Shown: positions 47,037 through 55,859 of the stretch, one piece after another
How the letters are laid out: the number at the start of each line of letters is the position of its first letter
Numbering within the stretch: position 1 is the stretch's first letter
Assembly: GCA_963801195.1 (NCBI GenBank)
Contig: CAWDDX010000005.1
Span: 62,001 to 126,000, forward strand
Source of the DNA: SZUA-36 sp963801195
GTDB lineage: Bacteria > Pseudomonadota > Gammaproteobacteria > Xanthomonadales > SZUA-36
Length of the DNA stretch: 64,000 nt
Direction of reading: 5' to 3'
The notes under the pieces: model-generated
Databases searched by the model: none
What the model was told of the DNA's origin: nothing
What the model saw: the letters and a program-made list of their open reading frames with translations, nothing else
Made by a program: the position numbers and the translations under genes

Positions 47037-48677
47037 ATGAGAAGTAGTATGAAAGGTCTCATTCAGGCATTGGCGGTCGCGCTGGCGATCAGTTCTGCAA
47101 CGCCATTGTTCGCCCAGGCCGCGCCGCTCATCGTAGCGCCCGCAGGCAGTGTGCGCGGTGTCGTTACGGGAGACGTCAGCATCTTTCGCGGCATTCCGTA
47201 TGTACTGCCGCCCGTAGGCAATTTACGCTGGCGTCCCCCGGTGCAAATGACGCGCTGGGAAGGTGTGCGCGATGCGACACAATTTGGCATCGCCTGCCCG
47301 CAACCACCGACACCTGGCGGTATCATCCTCCACCCGGTGACCAGCGAGGATTGTCTCTTCCTCAACGTCTGGGCACCGAAGAATGCGCACGATGCACCGG
47401 TGATTTTCTGGATTCATGGCGGCTCACTCGTGATCGGCTCGGGCCATGAGGCGGTCTCTGACGGTGCGCATTTTGCCGAACGTGGGATCATGTTCGTTTC
47501 CATCAACTATCGACTGGGCCCGCTGGGCTGGCTGGCGCACCCCGCACTCAGCGCTGAATCGCCTCGTAATATATCCGGCAATTACGGCCTCCTGGATCAG
47601 ATCGCGGCACTGCGCTGGGTCCAACGCAACATTACTGCGTTCGGCGGCGACCCCGGCAACGTTACGATCGCCGGTGAATCCGCGGGTGCGCTCAGCGTCA
47701 TGTTGCTCATGGCGGCACCCGATGCGCGTGGGCTGTTTCATCGCGCGATCGCCCAGAGCGCGTACATGATCACCATGCCTGAGTTGCGCAACGGCACTTA
47801 TGCAGACTGGCCTGACGCAGAGTCGCTCGGCGTATCGCTCGCAAGTCAACTTGGCGCCATCGATATTGCCGATTTGCGTTCAATGAGTGCAGAAGACGTT
47901 ATCCAGGGTACGGCGAAGACGCACTATTTCCCGCTCGGCACCATTGACGGGCACACGCTGCCGCACCAACTCGTCGACGTATTCGATCGGGGCGAGCAGG
48001 CACCGGTACCGATCCTTGCAGGCTTCAACGAAGGCGAGATACGCTCGCTTCGTTTCCTGCTGCCGCCAGCACCGGCGGATGCCGCGGTCTACACCAGCGA
48101 GATCAGGTCGCGTTACAGGGACCTGGCGGACGCGTTCCTCAAGCTCTACCCGGCGGAGACTATAGACGAGAGCATGTTGGCGACGACGCGTGATGCCTTG
48201 TACGGCTGGACGTCTGAGCGGCTTGCAGCGAAGCAAACGGCCATCGGCGCACCCGCTTTTCTTTACTTTTTCGACCATGGCTACCCGGCGGCCGACGAGG
48301 CGGGCTTTCGTGCATTCCACGCCTCTGAAATCCCGTTCGTTTTCGGCACGATATACGAAACGCCGTCGTTCTGGCCGGCTGTGCCACGAACCACGCAGGA
48401 GCAGCGTATGTCGGATGCCATGCTGCGCTACTGGGCGGCATTCGCACGCGACGGCATCCCGCGTGCACAAGGGGAGGAAGACTGGCGCCCATACGGTCAG
48501 GACCGCGCGTACATGGCGTTCGAAGACGTGCCGCACATGCGTGCCGGCCCTCCAAATGGTTATCAATTGTACGAAAACGTGGTTTGCAGGCGTCGTGCCA
48601 AGGGTGGTATCGCCTGGCACTGGAATGTCGGCATCATCGCACCGCCTCTGCCGCCGAAGGTTCCAGGGTGCCAATAA
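47037..48677 (+). CDS. Secreted type-B carboxylesterase
   Basis: 546 residues with an N-terminal signal peptide (KGLIQALAVALAISSATPLFAQ). The chosen ATG follows AGAGGG. The nucleophile is Ser215 in GESAG. FRGIPYVLPPVGNLRWRPP, EDCLFLNVWAP and the oxyanion-hole segment WIHGGSLVIGSG are standard, with the triad His in the FHASEIPFVFGT region near 450. Carboxylesterase, lipase or acetylcholinesterase fold, probably periplasmic or extracellular. A dead relative of its 5' end lies at 39311. Confidence 0.88.
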   Translation: MRSSMKGLIQALAVALAISSATPLFAQAAPLIVAPAGSVRGVVTGDVSIFRGIPYVLPPVGNLRWRPPVQMTRWEGVRDATQFGIACPQPPTPGGIILHPVTSEDCLFLNVWAPKNAHDAPVIFWIHGGSLVIGSGHEAVSDGAHFAERGIMFVSINYRLGPLGWLAHPALSAESPRNISGNYGLLDQIAALRWVQRNITAFGGDPGNVTIAGESAGALSVMLLMAAPDARGLFHRAIAQSAYMITMPELRNGTYADWPDAESLGVSLASQLGAIDIADLRSMSAEDVIQGTAKTHYFPLGTIDGHTLPHQLVDVFDRGEQAPVPILAGFNEGEIRSLRFLLPPAPADAAVYTSEIRSRYRDLADAFLKLYPAETIDESMLATTRDALYGWTSERLAAKQTAIGAPAFLYFFDHGYPAADEAGFRAFHASEIPFVFGTIYETPSFWPAVPRTTQEQRMSDAMLRYWAAFARDGIPRAQGEEDWRPYGQDRAYMAFEDVPHMRAGPPNGYQLYENVVCRRRAKGGIAWHWNVGIIAPPLPPKVPGCQ

Positions 48678-48774
48678 TTGACGCTGAAATGCAGGCGTTC
48701 GTACGGATGCTAAAAAAGTACGTGGCGCACCCATCGAGATGTGTGGAGTTAAGGCGGCCGAGGAGGATTTTCAA

Positions 48775-50052
48775 TTGTCGTTAGGTGTCTTTTTCCGCGC
48801 CATACCACGCCGCTATTTATTGGTTGGCCTGTGTTTTGCAGCCACGTTCGTTTGTTACATCGATCGCATAAATATCTCTGTCGCGATCATTCCCATGGCC
48901 GAGGCACTCCACTGGGATGCCAGCCGGCAAGGGATCGTTTTGTCATCATTCTTTGTCGGCTACCTGCTCACGCAAATCGTCGGCGGCCGTCTTGCAGACC
49001 GTTTTGGCGGCAAGGTCGTATTGGCCGCGGGCGTGCTGTGGTGGTCTCTTTTTACCGTGCTGACGCCCGTCGCGGCGATGGGCGGGTTCACCGCATTGAT
49101 CGCGGCGCGCATCGCCATGGGCCTGGGTGAAGCCGTTACGTTTCCGTCGGTATACACATTGTATTCGCACTGGTTGCCCGCGCAGGAACGCGCGCGCGGC
49201 ATGGCGGTAAACAACAGCGGTATACCTATGGGAACCATTTTCGCGCTCATTGTCACACCGATGATCGTCGCCAAATTCGGCTGGGCCTGGGCCTTCTATA
49301 TTTTTGGCATAGCCGGTGTGATCTGGGCGTTCTTTTGGTTGCGGTTTACGGCGTCGAAACCCGAACAGCATGAGGGTATCAGCAGAACGGAACTTGAATA
49401 CATTCGAACCCACGCGCCGGCGCAGGCGAATGAAACGCGCACGCCTTCGATTCTCGAGTTTCTTAAGCATGGCCCCGTATGGGCCATCATGGTCGCGCAC
49501 TTTTGCAACAACTGGTCCTTGTACGTGCTGTTGTCGTGGCTTCCGACCTACGTGAACAAGGGTCTCGGCGTCGATTTCGCCTCGATTGGCTGGTACACGA
49601 TGATTCCTAACGCCATGTCGTTTCTGTTTATGAACGTTGCCGGCAACATTGCCGACAGGTTGGTCAGGCGCGGCATGGACGTTACCCGTGTGCGCAAGCT
49701 GATGCAGACGATCGGCTTCGGTGGCATCACGATTGCGCTGGCGGTCGTTGGCCAGGTACACAGCGCACCCATGGCCATCGCCGTCATGGCCGTTGGCAGT
49801 GCCGTTGGCGGATTCGTGATGGGCGGATTTGTCGTGAATCACATGGACATCGCCCCACACTCGGCGGGCACCCTGATGGGCATTACCAATACCGTTGCCA
49901 CCATTCCCGGGATCATCGGTGTTTACGTCAGCGGTTTGATTTTGGAATGGACAGGGTCCTGGGCACTGGTGTTTCAGGTCACTGCCGGTGTAACGTTATT
50001 TGGCTTGTTGTTCTACCTGATTTTTGCCAGCGGCAAAAAGATTTTCGATTAA
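48775..50052 (+). CDS. MFS transporter, anion:cation symporter-like
   Basis: 425 residues with twelve membrane helices. The TTG at 48775 has AGGAGG eight bases upstream and is preferred over the earlier start at 48739, which has no such site. GRLADRFGGK in loop 2-3 and CYIDRINISVAI in helix 1 are typical of the ACS family (organic anions, hexuronates, phthalates and similar acids). Lying between esterases, it may import the acid released by them. Substrate inferred only from family. Confidence 0.85.
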   Translation: MSLGVFFRAIPRRYLLVGLCFAATFVCYIDRINISVAIIPMAEALHWDASRQGIVLSSFFVGYLLTQIVGGRLADRFGGKVVLAAGVLWWSLFTVLTPVAAMGGFTALIAARIAMGLGEAVTFPSVYTLYSHWLPAQERARGMAVNNSGIPMGTIFALIVTPMIVAKFGWAWAFYIFGIAGVIWAFFWLRFTASKPEQHEGISRTELEYIRTHAPAQANETRTPSILEFLKHGPVWAIMVAHFCNNWSLYVLLSWLPTYVNKGLGVDFASIGWYTMIPNAMSFLFMNVAGNIADRLVRRGMDVTRVRKLMQTIGFGGITIALAVVGQVHSAPMAIAVMAVGSAVGGFVMGGFVVNHMDIAPHSAGTLMGITNTVATIPGIIGVYVSGLILEWTGSWALVFQVTAGVTLFGLLFYLIFASGKKIFD

Positions 50053-50055
50053 CCA

Positions 50056-50148
50056 TAAATTATCGATCTTTTCGTTTTCGAACAGGTGGACAATTAATTT
50101 CAGTCGTTCATCCATCGGCTTACATTCATTCCAATGCAATCGGGTCAT
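50056..50148 (-). pseudogene. IS481-like transposase N-terminal remnant (second)
   Basis: Reads MTRLHWNECKPMDERLKLIV, then HLFENEK, and runs into the 3' end of the MFS gene. WxEC..MDERL is the N-terminal signature of IS481-type transposases. Only about 30 codons survive. With the fossil at 37389 it suggests that IS481-type elements once framed this accessory region. Confidence 0.55.
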
Positions 50149-50470
50149 CCCCAAATGGTTCAATGAGTAAACCATGTCCCCGGAATATTCTGTGAGCTAT
50201 GCCAGGATAAAGCATTTTCTGCATTGGCCCTGAAATATTTTGCAATTTCACCTGGTTTGAACACCGCTGATACCTAGTAATTCCAAGGCGAGGCTAAGTT
50301 TTTTCGACTGGATCGCAGCATTTCCATAGCTTCACGCAGTACTGAATATTCGTTAAGACTAGAATTAATAACATAGCCTCTTGTGCTATTCTTGGCTCGG
50401 TTCGAGACCATCGTTCGAGATAGTCCCAGAATGACTGAATTTGACCAAAGTACCTTTTAAGGTGGGAGCT
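50149..50470. other. intergenic region, no gene seen
   Basis: No convincing open frame. The last 12 bases (TTTTAAGGTGGGAGCT before 50471) contain the ribosome site for the next hydrolase. A promoter could lie in the AT-rich part around 50350-50390, but no clear hexamer pair stands out. Confidence 0.4.
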
Positions 50471-52231
50471 ATGTCCCAGAAAGTTTCCGATGTCATCATG
50501 GAGTTTAACGTTCCAGCTACCATGCGGGATGGTGTTGTTTTAAGAGCCGACTTATTCCGACCGGCAACCGAAAGAAAATTTCCGGTTCTGTTGCTGAGAA
50601 CGCCATATGGCAAATCAAACATGACGTTGGTATTTCAGACGACGATGGATCCGATAAAAGCGGCCCAGGCAGGATACATAGTGGTCATTCAGGATGTCCG
50701 CAACCGCTGGGAATCGGACGGTGACAAGTTTCATCCTTATCGTGATGAATTCAACGACGGGTTCGATACGGTGGAATGGGCGGCTTCGTTGCCCAATTCC
50801 GATGGTAATGTGGGTATGTTCGGCTATTCCTATTATGCGACCACGGCGTGGTTTGCTGCCGCGATGCAACCCCCGCACCTGAAAGCGATTGTCCCGTTTG
50901 CTTCAGCCATGGATTTTTACCAGTACCGGGGTGGTGCGCTGGATCTTTCCATCATGATCGCCTGGGCGTTGTTGCTCCTCGGTCCGAATGGCATTGTGAA
51001 AGCAAAAAAGGGTTCGCCCGAGCTGATCCCCGAAATGTTGAGCCTGTTTTCCAACATCGATCAAATCGAGCAGGTGTTCAGGGCGTTGCCGTTTGAGGAT
51101 ATCGAGGTGATGAAACTGGGCGACAAGTTTGCGCCCTATTTTTACGAAACGCTGGCCCACCCCCTTTATGATGATTACCACAAGCAGCAGACGCTGATTG
51201 ACAAGCATGATCGTGTCAGTGCGCCGGCCCTGATCTACACGGGTTGGTATGACCTGTTGTTGCAAAATGACCTGCTGCATTTTTCCAGCATGCGCGACGA
51301 AGCAGCAACGCCGGAGGCCAGGGAGAATACCCGGATCGTGATCGGCCCCTGGACCCACGTCGGCATCATGGATTCGGTGGGGGAGCTGAATTTCGGACTC
51401 AGTGCTTCCACCCTTTTGCTTGAATTGAAAACCAACCTGACAAGCGTTCATCTCGAATGGTTTGATTATTGGTTGAAGAATGTCAAAAACAGCATAAACG
51501 ACGAACCGCCGGTCAAGATATTCGTGATGGGTGATAATGCCTGGCGGGGAGAAAATGAATGGCCACTTGCCAGGACGGAATATACGCCGTTGTATTTACA
51601 CAGCTCCGGCAAGGCCAATTCCCTTGACGGCGACGGTCAATTATCTTTCGAACCGCCCGTCGACGAAACCGAGGATCATTTTATTTTTGATCCGCACAAC
51701 CCCGTGCCGACCCGGGGTGGGAATCACATCCTGCCGATGTATTATCCCCGCGGTCCGGTTGACCAGACGATTGTCGAGCAACGGTCTGACGTGCTCGTAT
51801 ATTCCAGCGCAGCCCTCGAGCAGGACCTTGAAGCCACCGGGCCCTTGTTCGTCAAGCTTTTTGCGGCCAGCAGCGCCACGGATACGGATTTCACGGCGAA
51901 ATTGGTCGATGTGCACACGGATGGGAAAGCCTTCAATATCGCTGACGGCATCATCCGCGCACGCTATCGTCGTGGCCGGGATGTCGAACCGAGCCTGATC
52001 ACCCCCGATTCGGTCGTTGAGTACGACATTGATCTCCTCGCCACCAGTATCGTGTTTAAAAAAGGCCACCGAATCCGGCTGGAAATCTCGAGCAGCAATT
52101 TCCCTCGATGGGACCGCAACCCGAATACCGGCGAACTTCCTCACAAGGCTAAAAAGTTAATTACTGCAACCCAAGCGGTATACCACAACCCCCGGTATCA
52201 AAGCCATATTCTGCTGCCCCTGATCCGGTGA
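50471..52231 (+). CDS. CocE/NonD-family hydrolase (X-Pro dipeptidyl-peptidase-like)
   Basis: 586 residues from the ATG at 50471 (AGGTGGGAG upstream); the in-frame TTG at 50441 is less likely. The N-terminal alpha/beta hydrolase has PVLLLRTPYGK, DVRNRWESDG and the nucleophile Ser120 in GYSYYA. TGWYDLLLQ and the His in GPWTHVG complete the triad. A C-terminal jelly-roll domain (about 340-586) ends SNFPRWDRNPNTG, the usual mark of CocE and PepX relatives. No signal peptide, so cytosolic. It probably cleaves an ester or amide of a small molecule. Confidence 0.87.
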   Translation: MSQKVSDVIMEFNVPATMRDGVVLRADLFRPATERKFPVLLLRTPYGKSNMTLVFQTTMDPIKAAQAGYIVVIQDVRNRWESDGDKFHPYRDEFNDGFDTVEWAASLPNSDGNVGMFGYSYYATTAWFAAAMQPPHLKAIVPFASAMDFYQYRGGALDLSIMIAWALLLLGPNGIVKAKKGSPELIPEMLSLFSNIDQIEQVFRALPFEDIEVMKLGDKFAPYFYETLAHPLYDDYHKQQTLIDKHDRVSAPALIYTGWYDLLLQNDLLHFSSMRDEAATPEARENTRIVIGPWTHVGIMDSVGELNFGLSASTLLLELKTNLTSVHLEWFDYWLKNVKNSINDEPPVKIFVMGDNAWRGENEWPLARTEYTPLYLHSSGKANSLDGDGQLSFEPPVDETEDHFIFDPHNPVPTRGGNHILPMYYPRGPVDQTIVEQRSDVLVYSSAALEQDLEATGPLFVKLFAASSATDTDFTAKLVDVHTDGKAFNIADGIIRARYRRGRDVEPSLITPDSVVEYDIDLLATSIVFKKGHRIRLEISSSNFPRWDRNPNTGELPHKAKKLITATQAVYHNPRYQSHILLPLIR

Positions 52232-52416
52232 CAAACGATGCTTTCCCGACCTGTGAAACTGTGAGATCGGATCATCCGACTGCTTTACTCGCAGCCTTTT
52301 GACTATTTCCAAAAATCTTCAGTTCAATTGGAACAGGCGGTGGTCAATTGACAAAGTCATGGATAGCCCCGGTCAAAGACAATTGACTGGAAAAGAAGTA
52401 ACTGTTTTCGTACTTC

Positions 52417-54819
52417 TTACTCCGGTAATGACATCTCCTGGCTGTCGATGGCGCGTGCTTCCATGAAGTTACTGGCGGGTTGGTCTGTCCGTACCTGTTC
52501 CAGCCAGATCACGCCATCGTAGGGTGCGCTATTGCCCCGGGTACCCACTGCATCCAGGTCGCCGTCACCATCGAGATCTCGCAGCAACCACTTGTCATAC
52601 ATGCCGCGCTTACGCCTCGAGATGTCGTGCTGTGTCCAGGCGCCGCCTGCTTCACCGGGATTGGCCCACCAGGCGATTCGTCCGAGTGGATTATTGACGT
52701 TGACCAACGCACCGTCCACCTCGCGCGGACCACGGCTGTATCCGCCGGTGAATACATCCAGGTCGCCGTCCCCATCGATGTCTGCCAGCCGAACGCTCAC
52801 CATCTGGTCAGGGCCGGCGCGGCCGAGCAAGGACCATTGCCACTTTTCATTCTTGTCCGCGGGCTGGTACATCACCACGATCGCATTCCACCAGGCCGTT
52901 GACACGATATCCAGGCGGCCGTCCTGATTCAGGTCGGCGTAATCCATGTTGAAGCCGGTAATGTAAATGTCACCGGGCGGGTCGACAAGGTCGATCCGGT
53001 GTTCCGCGAACTTGAGCTCACCGAGATTTTCGAACCACAACACCCGGCTTTCTGCGCGCGAGCCCGCAACGATATCGAGGTCGCCGTCCATATCAAGGTC
53101 AACCGGTTCGGAGTTGATGGGAATCCTGGCCTGTCCAAGGACCTGCTCACGCCAACCGTCACCGTCCAGTGGATTCGCAGGCGGCAGGTAGAGCGAAAAG
53201 TCAGTAATCCTTTCCGTTTTTGGGTCCGGATTCTGTTCGCCTTTGTTGGCCGCGACCACTTCGGGCCGGCCGTCGCCGTCGAAGTCTGCGGCGAAGACAC
53301 GGATATACGAACCCCGATCACGCGTGACAGGTATGATGATGCGTTTCCAAGTCTCAGTGCGTGCACCCGCGCCCGGATTATCAAGGTAAATCAAGTGTGC
53401 AAGTTCACAGGCGACCACCACGTCGATATCCCCATCGCCATCGAAGTCGGCCACCGTGGCGTCTTCCGCTGCTGCTGCGTCGGTACCAGAAGCGAGCGTA
53501 GACAGGGCCCAACTGTCCGGGTCATCAGAACCCCAGGCGATCCGTACATAGCCCGCAGGGCGTCCGTCGTAGACCGTGTCGGATTCATGCACGGAAACGA
53601 TATCTTCGAAACCATCACCATCCAGATCCGCCATCACGAGCCCGTCGCCGCCGGCGAGGTCCTCCACGCCGCGCATCGGGTCGTCAATAATGTGTTCACG
53701 CCAACTGATGAATTTACCGTCGTGGCTTTTCGCGTTGCTGAGCTGATCGGCAACCGGCGTTTCGCAGCGGTTACAGGCGGGCTTGGCTGGGGATGCCTCC
53801 ATAAGCCGCAGCCACAACTGCTGGTCGAAATCTTCAGCAGGCGCATCACCCAGACGCACAACGATGGTGGCAAGGATCGGGACGACATAGACTTTTCGCC
53901 CCAGAAAACCCAGGCCGGCGTAGAGGTCTGAAGGCGCGGCAGGAATCAATACCTTGTTACCCGTGTCATTCGGGTCTTTGTGAAGCGGTTTTCCGTTCAG
54001 CCACCACAGATACCCGTAAGCCGGGTTCAGTGTTTGTGACGGGCTGGTCATTGCTTTGACGTAATCGCCGGAGACGACAGTCGTGCCATCCCATTTGCCA
54101 CCGGCCAAAACCAATTGGCCGATCTTCGCCAGGTCACGCGCCGTCGTGTAGAGTCCCAGTTCGTTGGCATCCATTTGAGGTGTTACCCACGGTCTTTTGC
54201 GCCAGGCCGTGTCCGTCAGGCCAAGTGGATCCGTGAGCCAGTCTTTCGTCAGCCCGGTGATGCCCTTACCCGTCGCCTTCTCCAGTACATCCACCAACCG
54301 GCTGTACACATTGGTGTTGTATTGCCAGAGTGTACCGGCGTTCGCCATGAATTCCTGCCTGGTGGTAAGTCCACTGGTCATCGACAGGAGGTGACGCACC
54401 AGAATCCCCGATTCCTGCGCCGACGTTGCCTTGCTCCAACCAGCGCCAAGGTATTTGGAGACCGGTGCGTCGATTTCGATCAGGCCGCGGTCCATGGCGA
54501 TACCGACCAGGATCGAGACCACGCTTTTCTGAAGCGAGGCCACGTCCTCCACCGGTTCGCCATTGTCGGTCGGTTCCCCCAGCATCAGCGTGTAAGGGGG
54601 GCGTGCAGCCGAAGTCGGGGTCCAGTAGCGTTCAGCGACGACTTTGCCGTCCTGCACAATAACGAGGGCGCTGGATTTTTGTTCACTGGCGTACTCGAAG
54701 GCATGTTCGAGAGCCTCGATGTTCCAAGTCTTGGTTGCTGGTTCATCTTGGCCAGAAGCAGACAGTGCGGCGGCAAGGAGCAGGGCGATCAAAAAGCGTG
54801 ATAGCGAAGTTAAGTTCAT
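52417..54819 (-). CDS. Secreted beta-lactamase-fold hydrolase fused to FG-GAP/VCBS repeats
   Basis: 800 residues with a signal peptide (FLIALLLAAALSASGQ). The N-terminal serine-hydrolase domain (about 30-350) has Ser95-x-x-Lys98 (ASLQKSV) and Tyr167 (WQYNTNVYSRL). From about 395 to 790 follow at least seven acidic repeats such as DLDGDGFEDIV, DFDGDGDIDVVVA, DLNQDGRLDIV and DIDGDGDLDVFTG. These are calcium-binding beta-propeller blades, as in FG-GAP or integrin-like domains. A catalytic domain tied to a propeller suggests a surface or extracellular enzyme that holds a partner or polymer. It is transcribed away from the second TonB receptor. Confidence 0.88.
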   Translation of the reverse strand: MNLTSLSRFLIALLLAAALSASGQDEPATKTWNIEALEHAFEYASEQKSSALVIVQDGKVVAERYWTPTSAARPPYTLMLGEPTDNGEPVEDVASLQKSVVSILVGIAMDRGLIEIDAPVSKYLGAGWSKATSAQESGILVRHLLSMTSGLTTRQEFMANAGTLWQYNTNVYSRLVDVLEKATGKGITGLTKDWLTDPLGLTDTAWRKRPWVTPQMDANELGLYTTARDLAKIGQLVLAGGKWDGTTVVSGDYVKAMTSPSQTLNPAYGYLWWLNGKPLHKDPNDTGNKVLIPAAPSDLYAGLGFLGRKVYVVPILATIVVRLGDAPAEDFDQQLWLRLMEASPAKPACNRCETPVADQLSNAKSHDGKFISWREHIIDDPMRGVEDLAGGDGLVMADLDGDGFEDIVSVHESDTVYDGRPAGYVRIAWGSDDPDSWALSTLASGTDAAAAEDATVADFDGDGDIDVVVACELAHLIYLDNPGAGARTETWKRIIIPVTRDRGSYIRVFAADFDGDGRPEVVAANKGEQNPDPKTERITDFSLYLPPANPLDGDGWREQVLGQARIPINSEPVDLDMDGDLDIVAGSRAESRVLWFENLGELKFAEHRIDLVDPPGDIYITGFNMDYADLNQDGRLDIVSTAWWNAIVVMYQPADKNEKWQWSLLGRAGPDQMVSVRLADIDGDGDLDVFTGGYSRGPREVDGALVNVNNPLGRIAWWANPGEAGGAWTQHDISRRKRGMYDKWLLRDLDGDGDLDAVGTRGNSAPYDGVIWLEQVRTDQPASNFMEARAIDSQEMSLPE

Positions 54820-55859
54820 GACCTAGTCCATTTTCCTGGGGCAAATCCGGCTGTAGGATTACCAGTTTGATAGGGATAAACATAAACGATTACGCCCCTA
54901 ATCACGCGGCGCAATTTTGCATGTTGACCGCTGTACTGCAAAATCAGTTTCCCCGTTGTTCGATTAACCTACTTGATCCCTGGTTTTGCGTCTGTTGCTG
55001 AGAAACGGCCCGACTTTTCAACTGGGAATTCATGCCGCCGTTCCAGCAATTCCGGACTGTTCACATTTGTGATCCACGCGTTTTCGAACGACCGGTAAAC
55101 GCCGGTCTGCAGCGCTTTCATCAACCGCCGCTTGGTAAATCAGACTTAATTATATTTTCACATGATAATTAATATTAAAACATATGTGAATATATTTTGC
55201 GATGGCCCTTGTGTTTGCACTGGCGACGTCTCAATCGTTCAAACCGACCTTGAATGCTCAGCGCAATGGTGTTGCAAAGTTGGCGCTCGTGGTTCTCTCG
55301 CAATCTCTTGCGTCGGCGGGTAAAAGTACCACAACTTACTGATTATATTTTATATTCCTGCTTGAGATTACGTTCCATCGGGTATTTCTGATGTGCCTGA
55401 TACACGCTTGAGGTATCTGATTCAAAACGTATTTCTCTTCCGAAATTCGATACTTGTCGGGCATTGATTTTGAACTGGGTTGGTTAGGTCATTCGGTCGA
55501 AAAAGACAATAAGTTCGTTAAACTAGTGTTGACGGGCTTCGCCAAAAGTATAATACTCACTCGCAATATAATTAATATAATGTCTGAGTCAAATGTTTTA
55601 TTTGGGGACGTGTCGATCATGAAGTTCACTTTTCACAGAGTCTTGAACACCGCGATTCGGGTGATTCCGGTGGACAGGTCCGTGTCAGGTTGGGACAAAT
55701 CAAATGTGCCCTCACCGTGCCGGAACTATTATTTGCATCACGTCCAGGTATCCAAACCCGCCGTACATAGCGAAATACACCGATCATTACGCCGACCAAC
55801 CTCGTTGGTATTGCCGGCAATTCTATGGCTAGGATAGACAATCAGGAGCATTGGAAATT
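54820..55859. other. 1-kb divergent intergenic region with an inverted repeat
   Basis: No gene I can name. TTCACAT (55157-55163) and ATGTGAA (55184-55190) form an inverted repeat inside an AT-rich block, a candidate regulator site between the two divergent genes. A 50-codon minus-strand frame (54969-55121, KALQTGVYRSFENAW...) could be the tail of a lost gene but is unrecognised. Short plus-strand frames near 55454-55837 look random. Confidence 0.4.

Noticed and set aside
52999..53931. 310-codon plus-strand frame opposite the FG-GAP hydrolase
   Set aside because: Arises from the reverse complement of the repeated DxDGDG codons; no ribosome site or family pattern.
54969..55121. 50-codon minus-strand frame in the divergent gap
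   Set aside because: Not recognised and without a ribosome site; recorded only as a possible relic in the intergenic entry.
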